A DNA stretch of 64,000 nucleotides from an uncultured Saprospiraceae bacterium (GTDB lineage: Bacteria; Bacteroidota; Bacteroidia; Chitinophagales; Saprospiraceae), in assembly GCA_943788055.1 (NCBI GenBank), contig CALSOU010000004.1, positions 186,001-250,000 on the forward strand, read 5' to 3'. The translations under genes and the position numbers were made by a program. Shown here piece after piece: positions 55,915-64,000 of the stretch. Numbering within the stretch: the first letter of the stretch is position 1; every line of letters starts with the position of its first letter. The notes beneath the pieces were generated by a model. It had not been told where the DNA came from. It did no database searches and worked only from the letters and a program-made list of their open reading frames with translations.

Positions 55915-57576
55915 ATGGAATTAGGAATGGGATTACTGGCTGGCCTTTTAATAGGTGGTTTAGTAGGATTTCTTGTGGTCTATTTCATGATGCGTAACTT
56001 GAATAAGAATCGTATCAATGAAATCAATAATAAAGCAGACCTGACATTGAAAGAAGCTGAATTAACAGCTAAACGAAAATTAGACGAAGCGGAAACTAAA
56101 GCCGATAAGATTACTGCAGCTGCAGAGCAGAAGAATGAAAAAATAAAACAAAGAAAGATTAGCGAAGCTAAAGAGCGATATGCTAAGATGAAATCTGAGT
56201 TTGAAAGTGAAAAAGCGGATCATAAAGTTCAATTGAAAGAACGCGAAATTGAAGTTAAGTCACTTGAAAAAGAACTTCAATCAAACCGCGATAAGCTAAG
56301 GAATGAACAAGAGAATTTTGAGAGCGAACAAGCAGAGGTAAAATCAATTAAAATTAATCTTGACAAGCAATTGAAGATAGTTGCAAAGAAGAAAGAAGAA
56401 TTAGATGCTGCTAATGAAGAACGAATCAAAGCTCTTGAATCGATCTCAAAATTAACTCAGAACGAAGCGAAAGAACAATTACTTGAAGCAGTGAAGGCAA
56501 AGGCACAGAATGCCGCTTTAGCAATTGAGAAAGAAGCTGTGACAAGAGCTCAAGCAAACGCTAGTAAGCAAGCTAAAAAGATTGTAATTCAGTCAATTCA
56601 AAGAATGTGCGCTGAATATACAATTGAGAATACAGTTTCTGTATTTAATTTGGAATCTGACGATATCAAAGGTCAAATCATCGGTCGTGAAGGTCGAAAT
56701 ATCAGGGCTTTAGAAGCAGCAACTGGAGCAGAGATCGTTGTAGACGACACTCCTGAAGCTATCGTGATAAGCAGTTTTGATCCAATTCGAAGAGAGGTTT
56801 GTAGATTAGCACTCAAAAGACTAGTAGCAGACGGTCGGATACACCCAACAAAAATTGAGGAGATCGTTGCGAAGACCAAAAAGCAACTTGATGAACAGAT
56901 AGTTGAAATTGGAGAACGAACGGTTATCGATCTTGACATACATGGACTTGATCCATATCTAGTGAAGATGGTAGGACGTATGCGATACAGATCTTCTTAT
57001 GGTCAAAACCTTCTAAAACACAGTATCGAAACTGCTCATCTTTGTGCGATTATGGCAGCAGAGCTTGGACTCTCTCCAAAACAAGCTAAAATGGCTAAAA
57101 GAGCTGGGTTACTTCATGATATTGGTAAAGTCTCAGAGGATGAAAGCGAATTGTCTCATGCTTTATTGGGTATGAAATTATGTGAAAAACATAATGAAGA
57201 TGCTATTGTTTGTAATGCGGTGGGAGCGCACCACGATGAGATAGAAATGAATAATATTTTATCTCCAATCATTCAAGCATGTGATGCAATTTCGGGTGCA
57301 AGACCAGGGGCTAGAAGAGAGATTCTAGAGAGTTACCTAGAGCGTATCGGAGAGTTGGAAGATTTGGCAATGGGTTATGAAGGCGTGCAAAAAGCATATG
57401 CCCTGCAAGCTGGTAGAGAATTGAGAGTAATTGTAGAAAGTGATAAAGTAACTGATGCTTTTGCTGACGACCTGTCATTTATGATATCTCAAAAAATACA
57501 GGATGAGATGCAGTATCCAGGTCAAGTAAAGGTAACCGTTATTCGTGAAAAGCGAGCAGTTTCATTCGCTAGGTAA
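55915..57576 (+). CDS. rny: Ribonuclease Y
   Basis: Membrane-anchored endoribonuclease that starts mRNA decay. The 553 residues have an N-terminal transmembrane helix (about 4-26), a long coiled coil (about 30-205), a KH domain (about 240-310, [24 protein letters not shown]) and an HD domain (about 365-460) with the metal motif LLHDIGK. Length is close to the usual 520. A terminator follows. Confidence 0.96.
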   Translation: MELGMGLLAGLLIGGLVGFLVVYFMMRNLNKNRINEINNKADLTLKEAELTAKRKLDEAETKADKITAAAEQKNEKIKQRKISEAKERYAKMKSEFESEKADHKVQLKEREIEVKSLEKELQSNRDKLRNEQENFESEQAEVKSIKINLDKQLKIVAKKKEELDAANEERIKALESISKLTQNEAKEQLLEAVKAKAQNAALAIEKEAVTRAQANASKQAKKIVIQSIQRMCAEYTIENTVSVFNLESDDIKGQIIGREGRNIRALEAATGAEIVVDDTPEAIVISSFDPIRREVCRLALKRLVADGRIHPTKIEEIVAKTKKQLDEQIVEIGERTVIDLDIHGLDPYLVKMVGRMRYRSSYGQNLLKHSIETAHLCAIMAAELGLSPKQAKMAKRAGLLHDIGKVSEDESELSHALLGMKLCEKHNEDAIVCNAVGAHHDEIEMNNILSPIIQACDAISGARPGARREILESYLERIGELEDLAMGYEGVQKAYALQAGRELRVIVESDKVTDAFADDLSFMISQKIQDEMQYPGQVKVTVIREKRAVSFAR

Positions 57577-57606
57577 AAACTTGAACAGTTACAATCCAAA
57601 ATATCT

Positions 57607-57644
57607 GAAGAGACATGTACCTTAGAGTGTATGTCTCTTCTTTG
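57607..57644 (+). terminator. Hairpin terminator after rny
   Basis: GAAGAGACAT (57607-57616) pairs with ATGTCTCTTC (57631-57640), with a 14-base loop and a short TTTG tail. It is 30 bases past the rny stop. Confidence 0.65.
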
Positions 57645-57658
57645 TTGATATAAAATCG

Positions 57659-58603
57659 ATGAGGACTCTTCTTAAAATATTATTTGTATTGCTTATTGCT
57701 CTTAGTCACGTAGTTCTAAGTGCTCAAAAGGATAGTGTGTATATTGATGAAACAGCAGAGACTTTTACTTTTGGTGTGCATTTAAAGTATCGAAATAATA
57801 ATGCAATCTTAGCTTTGAATAACGACGAGCACTTTGTAATTCATGAGGAGGCACTGTTGGCTGGAATTAGATTAAGATATAAGTGGCTTTCTAGTGTTTT
57901 ATCAGTCCCTATCATTGATGATATTCGCAATACAGGTATCAGGCCTGCAACGTATAGCGTTACTGCTAGAGCATATCCTACGCACTTCTACGGTCAATTA
58001 AATGCTCAATTTGTTTCACTTTCTGAAGAGTCTTTGATTACTTCTTTTGACAGATCATTTGCCGCTCTTGAGGAAGCTTATATAGCTCAGGCAAATGCTC
58101 TCCTTGTTTATGGCTTCAATAAAGACAAACTTTCAATGTCTGCGGCTTACAGCTTTTTTGAGCGACAGAATAAGTCGGTCGGCTGTTGGTTATTGGCTGG
58201 GCAGTTTGACGGAACTTGGTGGCACTTGCCAGAAGCGCAGTGGGAAGAATGGGAGGAGTATCGGTTAGATTTTGATAGAGTTAATACTTACAGGTATATG
58301 TTGGGGGGAGGGTATTCGTATTCTTTGGTATATAAGTCGTTTTTTGCCAACATCATGGCTACGACCGGGGTAGAATTAGTATCTTCTGTTAGAAAAGATT
58401 CCAAAGAGATGCAAGAAATTGATCGTACTAGTAGCTTTCGATATGTACCACTACCTAGACTAATGGGCTCCGTAGTACACTATTTTTCGGATTACTACAT
58501 AGCAATGACTGCTGAATATAAAGCTGATTCAACTCCAGAGAAGCTGTACCGCACTAGATTAAGAGGTGGCTTTGTTCGTATCTCATTTGGAAGATTTCTT
58601 TGA
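57659..58603 (+). CDS. Exported barrel-like protein, possible DUF4421
   Basis: A 314-residue protein with a signal peptide (TLLKILFVLLIALSHVVLSAQ) and a strand-rich body ending in GGFVRISFGRFL, as expected of an outer-membrane barrel. The segment AGIRLRYKWLSSVLSVPIIDD and YPTHFYGQLNAQFV resemble DUF4421 proteins of Bacteroidota. Function unknown. It starts 14 bases after the rny terminator, so it has its own transcript. Confidence 0.6.
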   Translation: MRTLLKILFVLLIALSHVVLSAQKDSVYIDETAETFTFGVHLKYRNNNAILALNNDEHFVIHEEALLAGIRLRYKWLSSVLSVPIIDDIRNTGIRPATYSVTARAYPTHFYGQLNAQFVSLSEESLITSFDRSFAALEEAYIAQANALLVYGFNKDKLSMSAAYSFFERQNKSVGCWLLAGQFDGTWWHLPEAQWEEWEEYRLDFDRVNTYRYMLGGGYSYSLVYKSFFANIMATTGVELVSSVRKDSKEMQEIDRTSSFRYVPLPRLMGSVVHYFSDYYIAMTAEYKADSTPEKLYRTRLRGGFVRISFGRFL

Positions 58604-58888
58604 TAAGAATCTTTAGATTCCCCACATAGTATAATTTTCTATATGATTTTTTAACAAACGTAAATTTTCTCCACCTTAACTTTTCTTACTATTGTGATAA
58701 GGTGCAAGAATTGCGATACATTTTGGACGTAAGTCCCTATTCAATCTTGAAAAAGGCCTATAATCAGAATTATTAGTATCTAGATTTTAGTTAAAAAAAA
58801 ACGTGAATTTTAAGCACTTGCACTTAGATTTAAATCATACTTTGACCAATAATAAAACGAAATTATTCCGATCCAAAATTAAAACGAT

Positions 58889-61327
58889 ATGAAAAACCTA
58901 CTGGTAGTATGCGTCGCGGTACTTATGTCCTTCATGGCATATGCACAGCCAACACAGACAGTTCGTGGTCAAGTTGTTGATAGCGAATCGCAATTCCCAC
59001 TTATAGGTGTTGCAGTTATAGTTGTAGACCAGTCTGGGGTGCAAAAAACTGCAACCACTGATGTGGAAGGTGTTTTCAGAGTTGACAATGTTCTTGTTGG
59101 TCGAGCAGTAGTCACTTGTAGTTATTTAGGTTATCAAGATTTTGTGCTTCCAGACTTAATTGTCAATTCAGGTAAAGAGAATATTCTCGAAGTCAAGATG
59201 TCAGAAGCTTTTGAAGAAATTGCGGAGGTTGAGATTGTTGCAAGAAAAGCAGGTGAAACGGTGAATGATATGGCGATAGTCAGTGCACGTGAATTCTCAG
59301 TGCAAGAGACAGACCGGTATGCAGGATCGAGAGGAGAGCCTGCTAGGATGGCAAGCAATTTTGCAGGTGTTCAAGGTGCTGACGATTCGAGAAACGACAT
59401 CATTATTAGAGGTAATTCTCCGCAAGGTGTTCTGTGGCGTTTGGAAGGTATTAATATTCCAAACCCAAATCACTTTTCAATTCCAGGAACAGGAGGTGGT
59501 CCAGTAACAATTCTCAATAATAAGTTTCTCAAGAATAGTGACTTCTTCACAGGGGCTTTCCCCGCGGAATACGGAAATGGAATTGCAGGTGTATTTGATC
59601 TACGCATGCGCAACGGAAATAATGAGAAACACGAATTCAGCGGACAGTTGGGTTTTTTGGGTACTGAGCTAATGGCGGAAGGGCCACTCAGAAAGAAATC
59701 TAAAGCATCGTACCTTGCAACGTATCGATATTCGACGCTTCAGTTATTTCAATTTCTAGGAATTAACGTAGGAACTGATGCCATTCCTCGATATCAAGAT
59801 GGTGCATTTAGACTAAATTTTCCACTGAAAAATGGAGCGAACGTAGCTGTTTTTGGAATTGGGGGAACGAGTACAATCGATATTGTACTAAGTGAAGATT
59901 TAGTGCCTGACACTACAACTCTAATTTTTGGTAGTAATGATAGAGACCAATATTTTTCATCTCGGATGGGAATCTTGGGAGCAACTTATACTCAACCAAT
60001 TGACGAGAATACATTTGTTAAGTTGGGTATCGCCGCTTCACATTCTCAGATTGATGCCAATCACAATTACATCGTACGTCGAGAAGTCGATAATATGTAT
60101 GTGATCGATTCCTTGCCTCCGATTCTTGATTACACTTTTCGTGAAAATAAGTACTCGGCATACGGATATATCAATCGTAAGTTAAACCGACGATTATCAA
60201 TGAAAGCAGGGATAAACTTTGATGCTTTTGATCTACGTTATATCGATAGCGTTCGAAACGTTACGTTCCAAAATCCAGATAATCCAGACCCATCGCAGGT
60301 TAACCTTAGTCCTTACACAACAAGGTGGAATTCTGATGCCATCAATGTGCTTGTTCAGCCTTATGTGCAATTCAAGTATCGCGTGAGTCAGAAGCTAACA
60401 GCAACTGGTGGTTTGACCGCACTCTATTACAGTATTAATGAAAATAGCTTATCTCCAATTGAACCGAGACTAGGTCTAGCCTATCAAATTGACGATCGAC
60501 AGAAGCTTTCATTTGGTTTAGGTGTTCATTCCCAAACCCAATCAAACTATCTGTACTACTACGGAGATTCCAATCCGGATGGATCGGTCACTACCTATAA
60601 TAGTGGAATGGGGCTTACAAGAAACAATCATGCTGTATTGGGATATGACTTGAATATCGGGCGAGCGGCAAGGATGAAAATTGAAACTTATTATCAATAT
60701 TTGAATAATGTGCCTGTCGAAATGGGTCCTTCTGGATTCTCATTAATTAATGCTGGCTCTGGATTTTCAAGGTTGTTTCCTTCCCAACTGGAAAACACAG
60801 GAATTGGTAGAAATTACGGTATCGAGTTGACAATGGAAAGAGCATTTAGTAATAACTACTTTTTTCTTGTAACTACGTCTCTGTACAATGCTGAGTATAA
60901 AGGTAGTGATGACATATGGAGAAATACAACATTCAATGGTAACTACACAGTTAACACGCTTTTTGCAAAAGAATTCAAATTCAAGAGCTCATCGCTGAAT
61001 TTAGGAGGTAAGATTACAGCTGCGGGAGGCAGAAGATATGGTGATGTAGATGAGCCCGCATCAGTAGCTAATCAAGAAATTGTATACCTAAATAATGAAA
61101 ATCTAAATGAATATCAATTTAGACCATACTTTCGAACTGATGCAAAAGTAAATTATCGTTTTAATACAAATAAAATTACGCATGAAATAGCGATCGATTT
61201 TGTCAACATTTTCAACACAAGAAATATCTTGACATTAACTTATGTGCCAGATCCAAGCGTTGACTTTCAACGTGAAGAATACCAGCTAGGATTCTTACCA
61301 TTGTTTTATTACAGAATTGACTTCTAG
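58889..61327 (+). CDS. TonB-dependent outer-membrane receptor
   Basis: An 812-residue receptor. A signal peptide covers residues 1-19. A CarboxypepD_reg-like domain follows (about 23-112, VRGQVVDSESQFPLIGVAVIV), then a plug domain (about 125-240, RNDIIIRGNSPQGVLWRLEGINIPNPNH ... FPAEYGNGIAGVFDLRMRNGN) and a 22-strand-type barrel to the C-terminus. No SusD partner is adjacent, so it is a stand-alone receptor; the substrate cannot be inferred. The 285-base upstream gap shows no convincing promoter. Confidence 0.9.
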   Translation: MKNLLVVCVAVLMSFMAYAQPTQTVRGQVVDSESQFPLIGVAVIVVDQSGVQKTATTDVEGVFRVDNVLVGRAVVTCSYLGYQDFVLPDLIVNSGKENILEVKMSEAFEEIAEVEIVARKAGETVNDMAIVSAREFSVQETDRYAGSRGEPARMASNFAGVQGADDSRNDIIIRGNSPQGVLWRLEGINIPNPNHFSIPGTGGGPVTILNNKFLKNSDFFTGAFPAEYGNGIAGVFDLRMRNGNNEKHEFSGQLGFLGTELMAEGPLRKKSKASYLATYRYSTLQLFQFLGINVGTDAIPRYQDGAFRLNFPLKNGANVAVFGIGGTSTIDIVLSEDLVPDTTTLIFGSNDRDQYFSSRMGILGATYTQPIDENTFVKLGIAASHSQIDANHNYIVRREVDNMYVIDSLPPILDYTFRENKYSAYGYINRKLNRRLSMKAGINFDAFDLRYIDSVRNVTFQNPDNPDPSQVNLSPYTTRWNSDAINVLVQPYVQFKYRVSQKLTATGGLTALYYSINENSLSPIEPRLGLAYQIDDRQKLSFGLGVHSQTQSNYLYYYGDSNPDGSVTTYNSGMGLTRNNHAVLGYDLNIGRAARMKIETYYQYLNNVPVEMGPSGFSLINAGSGFSRLFPSQLENTGIGRNYGIELTMERAFSNNYFFLVTTSLYNAEYKGSDDIWRNTTFNGNYTVNTLFAKEFKFKSSSLNLGGKITAAGGRRYGDVDEPASVANQEIVYLNNENLNEYQFRPYFRTDAKVNYRFNTNKITHEIAIDFVNIFNTRNILTLTYVPDPSVDFQREEYQLGFLPLFYYRIDF

Positions 61328-61369
61328 GGAAGTTTGTTTGAATTGTTTGGAAGGGTAAACAGGACTACT

Positions 61370-61966
61370 TTACTTTCGAACTCTTCCTTGATTCTCTTTA
61401 ACGAAGCTTTCCCATGAACTATGTTTTTTACCTTTTGACTTTGGAATTTTTGATTGAGACTTTGAGGGTGCGAGGTTGATCCGACCTTTTGTGTTGTAGA
61501 ACGTCATTGCTGCGGCAAGTGCGTCTGTTGCATCTAGGTATTCATCTACAAATTTGACTTTTAAAATGTGACCCATCATGGCTGCTACTTGCTCTTTGGA
61601 AGCATTGCCGTTTCCAGTTACAGCCTTTTTGATAGATTTTGGACTATATTCATAGATATCTAGCCCCATAGTCATACCAGCTGACATTGCCACACCTTGC
61701 GCACGGCCCAATTTCAACATAGATTGTACATTTTTACCAAAAAAAGGTGCTTCGATAGCAAGTGTTGCGGGCAAGTAAGTTTCAATGATTTCTTGAAGTT
61801 GGAGAAAAATTTCCTTTAGTTTAGTTACATGATCAGGATGCTTCGACAAATGTAGTACTCCCATCGCTTCTACCTCCAAGTGATTGCCTTCAAATTTCAA
61901 TATTCCGTATCCTAGGAGATTGGTCCCTGGATCTACACCTAAAATCTTATTTTCGATTAATCGCAT
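61370..61966 (-). CDS. ruvC: Crossover junction endodeoxyribonuclease RuvC
   Basis: Resolves Holliday junctions. ATG 61966 gives 198 residues and the expected start RLIENKILGVDPGTNLLGYGI with the first catalytic Asp (Asp11); the open frame extends 32 unrelated codons upstream. Other acidic catalytic residues lie in LAIEAPFFGKNVQSMLKLGRAQG and in VDEYLDATDALAAA. A basic C-terminal tail (KSQSKIPKSKGKKH) extends beyond the usual 175. It is divergent from the flippase-like gene. Confidence 0.93.
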   Translation of the reverse strand: MRLIENKILGVDPGTNLLGYGILKFEGNHLEVEAMGVLHLSKHPDHVTKLKEIFLQLQEIIETYLPATLAIEAPFFGKNVQSMLKLGRAQGVAMSAGMTMGLDIYEYSPKSIKKAVTGNGNASKEQVAAMMGHILKVKFVDEYLDATDALAAAMTFYNTKGRINLAPSKSQSKIPKSKGKKHSSWESFVKENQGRVRK

Positions 61967-62014
61967 CAATATTCCTATTACTTTTGCGTAAAGATAAACG
62001 AAGTCAAAGCAAGT

Positions 62015-62992
62015 TTGAGCAGAGTCCCCAAAAAGAAAAGTAGAAGAGGTAGAATCATTCAAGCATTTGCTTGGCTTATTCTAGCTATTATTCTGTACCG
62101 GTTTGTTTATCGGGATATTAAACTTAGTTCGTTTATTAATGAGTTGAGTTCGATTAGCGAGATGCGATCTATATTACTTTTTAGTATTTCTGTTTTGTTG
62201 ATGCCTTTGAATTGGTTACTTGAAAGCAAAAAATGGCAATCAAGTTTGAGAGGCATTGTTAGGCTAACTACCGCTAAGGCCTTTCTTTATGTCTTTCAAG
62301 GAATTAGTTTGGGCATCGTCAGTCCAGGTCGCATTGGAGAGTATGGAGGTCGCGTCATTTATCTACCCAAAGAGTCTCAAGTATCTGGAGCTTTAGGCGT
62401 TTTTCGATGCAGTCTTGCACAAAATCTAATGAATATCGGAATCGGAATTTGGGGGTTTTTGATATTATCGCCAACTCTAAATGGTTTTGCAGATATCAAT
62501 GATGTACTCATTTACGCATTCGGTTCTGCCGTTCTCATTGCAATATTTGTGGCTTATATTCAATTACCTTGGCTTGTAGGAAAACTAGTTAGGATCTCTC
62601 TTGTGAAAAAATGGATTCCTTCTCAATTAGAAAGTCAAACGAATCGCTTAACTTTTGAAGCTAATATTAGGATCGTTATTTTTTCATTGCTAAGATATGC
62701 TGTATATGCCGCTCAGTACATTATAATTCTTTTGGCTTTTGGTATCGAGATACAGCCGATTCAGTATTTAGCAGGAGTTGCGTTGATATTTGCAATTCAG
62801 TCTCTTTTGCCGTTAACGCCTCTGTTGCAATTTACAATACGAGGTTCAATTGCTGTTTTTGTATTTGCTTCGATAACACAACAAGAGGCCTCACTTGTAT
62901 TAAGTAGTTATGCTATGTGGCTGCTCAATTTATTAGTTCCCGCTATTTTTGGCGTAGGCTCATTGCTCTTGATGAAAGTAAGCAATCAGTAG
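62015..62992 (+). CDS. Flippase-like membrane protein (LPG synthase transmembrane family)
   Basis: A 325-residue polytopic protein with about eight hydrophobic helices, related to the lysylphosphatidylglycerol synthase transmembrane region/UPF0104 group. QGISLGIVSPGRIGEYGGRVIYLPK (about residues 97-121) is the most recognisable loop. Start is a TTG at 62015; downstream ATGs would remove the first helix. It is 48 bases from the ruvC start, on the opposite strand. The carried lipid is unknown. Confidence 0.75.
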   Translation: MSRVPKKKSRRGRIIQAFAWLILAIILYRFVYRDIKLSSFINELSSISEMRSILLFSISVLLMPLNWLLESKKWQSSLRGIVRLTTAKAFLYVFQGISLGIVSPGRIGEYGGRVIYLPKESQVSGALGVFRCSLAQNLMNIGIGIWGFLILSPTLNGFADINDVLIYAFGSAVLIAIFVAYIQLPWLVGKLVRISLVKKWIPSQLESQTNRLTFEANIRIVIFSLLRYAVYAAQYIIILLAFGIEIQPIQYLAGVALIFAIQSLLPLTPLLQFTIRGSIAVFVFASITQQEASLVLSSYAMWLLNLLVPAIFGVGSLLLMKVSNQ

Positions 62993-63069
62993 ACTATTCT
63001 CATTGATTTGTCAAGGAAATAGAAATCGAACTGTAGACGTATGGTGTAGCCGAAACAAGTTAGCTGAGC

Positions 63070-63097
63070 GGATCCGAAGCTAGCCTCGGATCCTTTT
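63070..63097 (+). terminator. Hairpin terminator after the flippase-like gene
   Basis: GGATCCGA (63070-63077) pairs with TCGGATCC (63086-63093), followed by TTTT. It overlaps the stop of the convergent lipoprotein gene at 63080-63082. Confidence 0.6.
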
Positions 63098-63664
63098 GAG
63101 AACTGCCCTTTGGTATGTTTTTGTTTGATAGGAATTAACAGGAGGAATGACATTTTCGTTTACTTTCATGTCACCTGTAGTATTAATGATTTCAATAGGA
63201 CCTGCGATTACTTCAAAAACCATGTCATCTTCAAGGAATGTATTCATAGTCGTAAGAAGCGTACCTCCTACATCAAAAGTAGAAATCAGCTTATTTTCAA
63301 AAAGAAAACAGTCTAAGATAATTCCGTTGTCTTCATCGATTTTGTAATGATTACGTTCCTTATTATGCATGAGTAGAAGGTATGGACGTCTGTCTTCTTG
63401 GTCCCCAGGATTGTATATTAATTCCCATTGAAATACAACAGGGTCTAGCGTTTCATCGATTAAAACAGCCATGGGGACCGTTTGAAGAAGGCTATCTACT
63501 CCATAAATTTCCAATTGTCCTTCCCAATATCCCAGCACATCATACGGGAAATCGAGCGAGATATTCTGAGATTGTTGCGCTTCGTCTAGTTTTAAGGTCT
63601 TTTGTCGAGCTTTGCAGGAAATTAGCCCGATAAGAATTATTATTGTAGCTAGATACCTAAACAT
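63080..63664 (-). CDS. Lipoprotein of unknown function
   Basis: A 194-residue protein with a lipobox-like N-terminus (FRYLATIIILIGLISCKA, Cys17). The body appears beta-rich (LGYWEGQLEIYG ... FQWELIYNPG ... FEVIAGPIEI). I do not recognise the family. It is divergent from the M1 peptidase gene with a 30-base gap. Confidence 0.6.
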   Translation of the reverse strand: MFRYLATIIILIGLISCKARQKTLKLDEAQQSQNISLDFPYDVLGYWEGQLEIYGVDSLLQTVPMAVLIDETLDPVVFQWELIYNPGDQEDRRPYLLLMHNKERNHYKIDEDNGIILDCFLFENKLISTFDVGGTLLTTMNTFLEDDMVFEVIAGPIEIINTTGDMKVNENVIPPVNSYQTKTYQRAVLKRIRG

Positions 63665-63694
63665 AGAATTTTTCTTTGTAAAAATTTGAAACAG

Positions 63695-64000
63695 ATGATG
63701 ATCAGATTAGTAAAGCATTCAGAGACCTTTTTCTCCTTTCAATACACTAAAAGTAATAGAATCTCTACGATTGGACATTCTATTTGCTTGATTATTGTGT
63801 GCTTTTTGATTACTTCAAATGCGATTAATGCACAAATGGTGAATCGAGCCTCTTCTGAGAAGTCTTTCGAACCATATTTCCAACAGACGGTAAATACAAC
63901 CATCGATGTAAGCTTGGACGATGTGAAGCATCGATTGGATGGTAGCATCTCAATGGATTATATAAATAATTCTCCAGATGTGTTGGACACTATCTTCATA
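63695..64000 (+). CDS. M1-family metallopeptidase, N-terminal part (3' end outside window)
   Basis: An open frame of 102 codons from ATG 63695 runs off the window. A hydrophobic signal-type helix lies at about residues 27-46 (HSICLIIVCFLITSNAINAQ), followed by YFQQTVNTTIDVSLDDVKHRL and the NNSPDVLDTIFI strand, the beginning of the M1 aminopeptidase N-terminal sheet domain common in Bacteroidota. The zinc motif (HEXXH) lies beyond the window. Confidence 0.8.
   Translation, partial: MMIRLVKHSETFFSFQYTKSNRISTIGHSICLIIVCFLITSNAINAQMVNRASSEKSFEPYFQQTVNTTIDVSLDDVKHRLDGSISMDYINNSPDVLDTIFI

Noticed and set aside
61967-62062. N-terminal extension of ruvC by 32 codons
   Set aside because: The added residues precede the conserved start with its catalytic Asp and overlap the divergent gene's start.

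Overview
The window is a chromosomal segment of a member of the Bacteroidota, probably near the Saprospiria/Chitinophagia side, although I cannot fix the family from sequence alone. The evidence is: secreted proteins with type IX secretion (T9SS) C-terminal signals of both type A and type B; SprB-like repeats; a TonB-dependent receptor with a carboxypeptidase-regulatory N-terminal domain; zinc-free forms of S14, S4 and L36; and promoters of the Bacteroidota type (TTG, 19 bases, TAnnTTTG). GC content is low and Shine-Dalgarno sites are mostly absent.

Bases 1-16345 hold the end of fusA and then the complete S10-spc-alpha ribosomal superoperon, all on the + strand: rpsJ-rplC-rplD-rplW-rplB-rpsS-rplV-rpsC-rplP-rpmC-rpsQ-rplN-rplX-rplE-rpsN-rpsH-rplF-rplR-rpsE-rpmD-rplO-secY-map-infA-rpmJ-rpsM-rpsK-rpsD-rpoA-rplQ, closed by a hairpin terminator. 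A consensus promoter sits between fusA and rpsJ. rplF is broken by four apparent single-base indels with zero net shift, which looks like a local sequence-quality problem in an essential gene.

Bases 16345-25400 are accessory. A convergent ~500-base gap of unknown content is followed by an aldolase/acetaldehyde dehydrogenase pair (mhpE/mhpF type) with no ring-cleavage genes nearby. Next comes an SOS-like mutagenesis cassette: a self-cleaving XRE-S24 (LexA-like) repressor divergent from a Y-family polymerase and an abutting DnaE-type polymerase with a degenerate PHP domain. A flavin amine oxidase-like protein follows. Minus-strand tRNA-Thr(UGU) and tRNA-Asp(GUC) lie at 25630-25850.

Bases 26167-47619 mix surface proteins with housekeeping genes. 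The surface proteins are a 1308-residue repeat protein with a type B T9SS signal, a GH13 lipoprotein, a CxxCH protein with a type A T9SS signal and a 1259-residue M43 protease with SprB repeats. The rest includes yjbQ, a PDZ protein, an acyltransferase, an ECF sigma factor with a membrane partner and a Spy-like periplasmic protein, pyrD, nadC, comF and hemW. Between 35455 and 35927 two truncated genes (tlpA-like and the 3' end of trpA) abut, marking a decayed junction.

Bases 47711-64000 carry a BamA/TamA-like barrel protein, a TspO-like membrane protein, a methyltransferase with rmlA, pheT, a small coiled-coil protein with zapA and rny (division and RNA decay), a possible DUF4421 protein, a TonB-dependent receptor, ruvC, a flippase-like membrane protein, an unknown lipoprotein and the start of an M1-family metallopeptidase cut by the window end.
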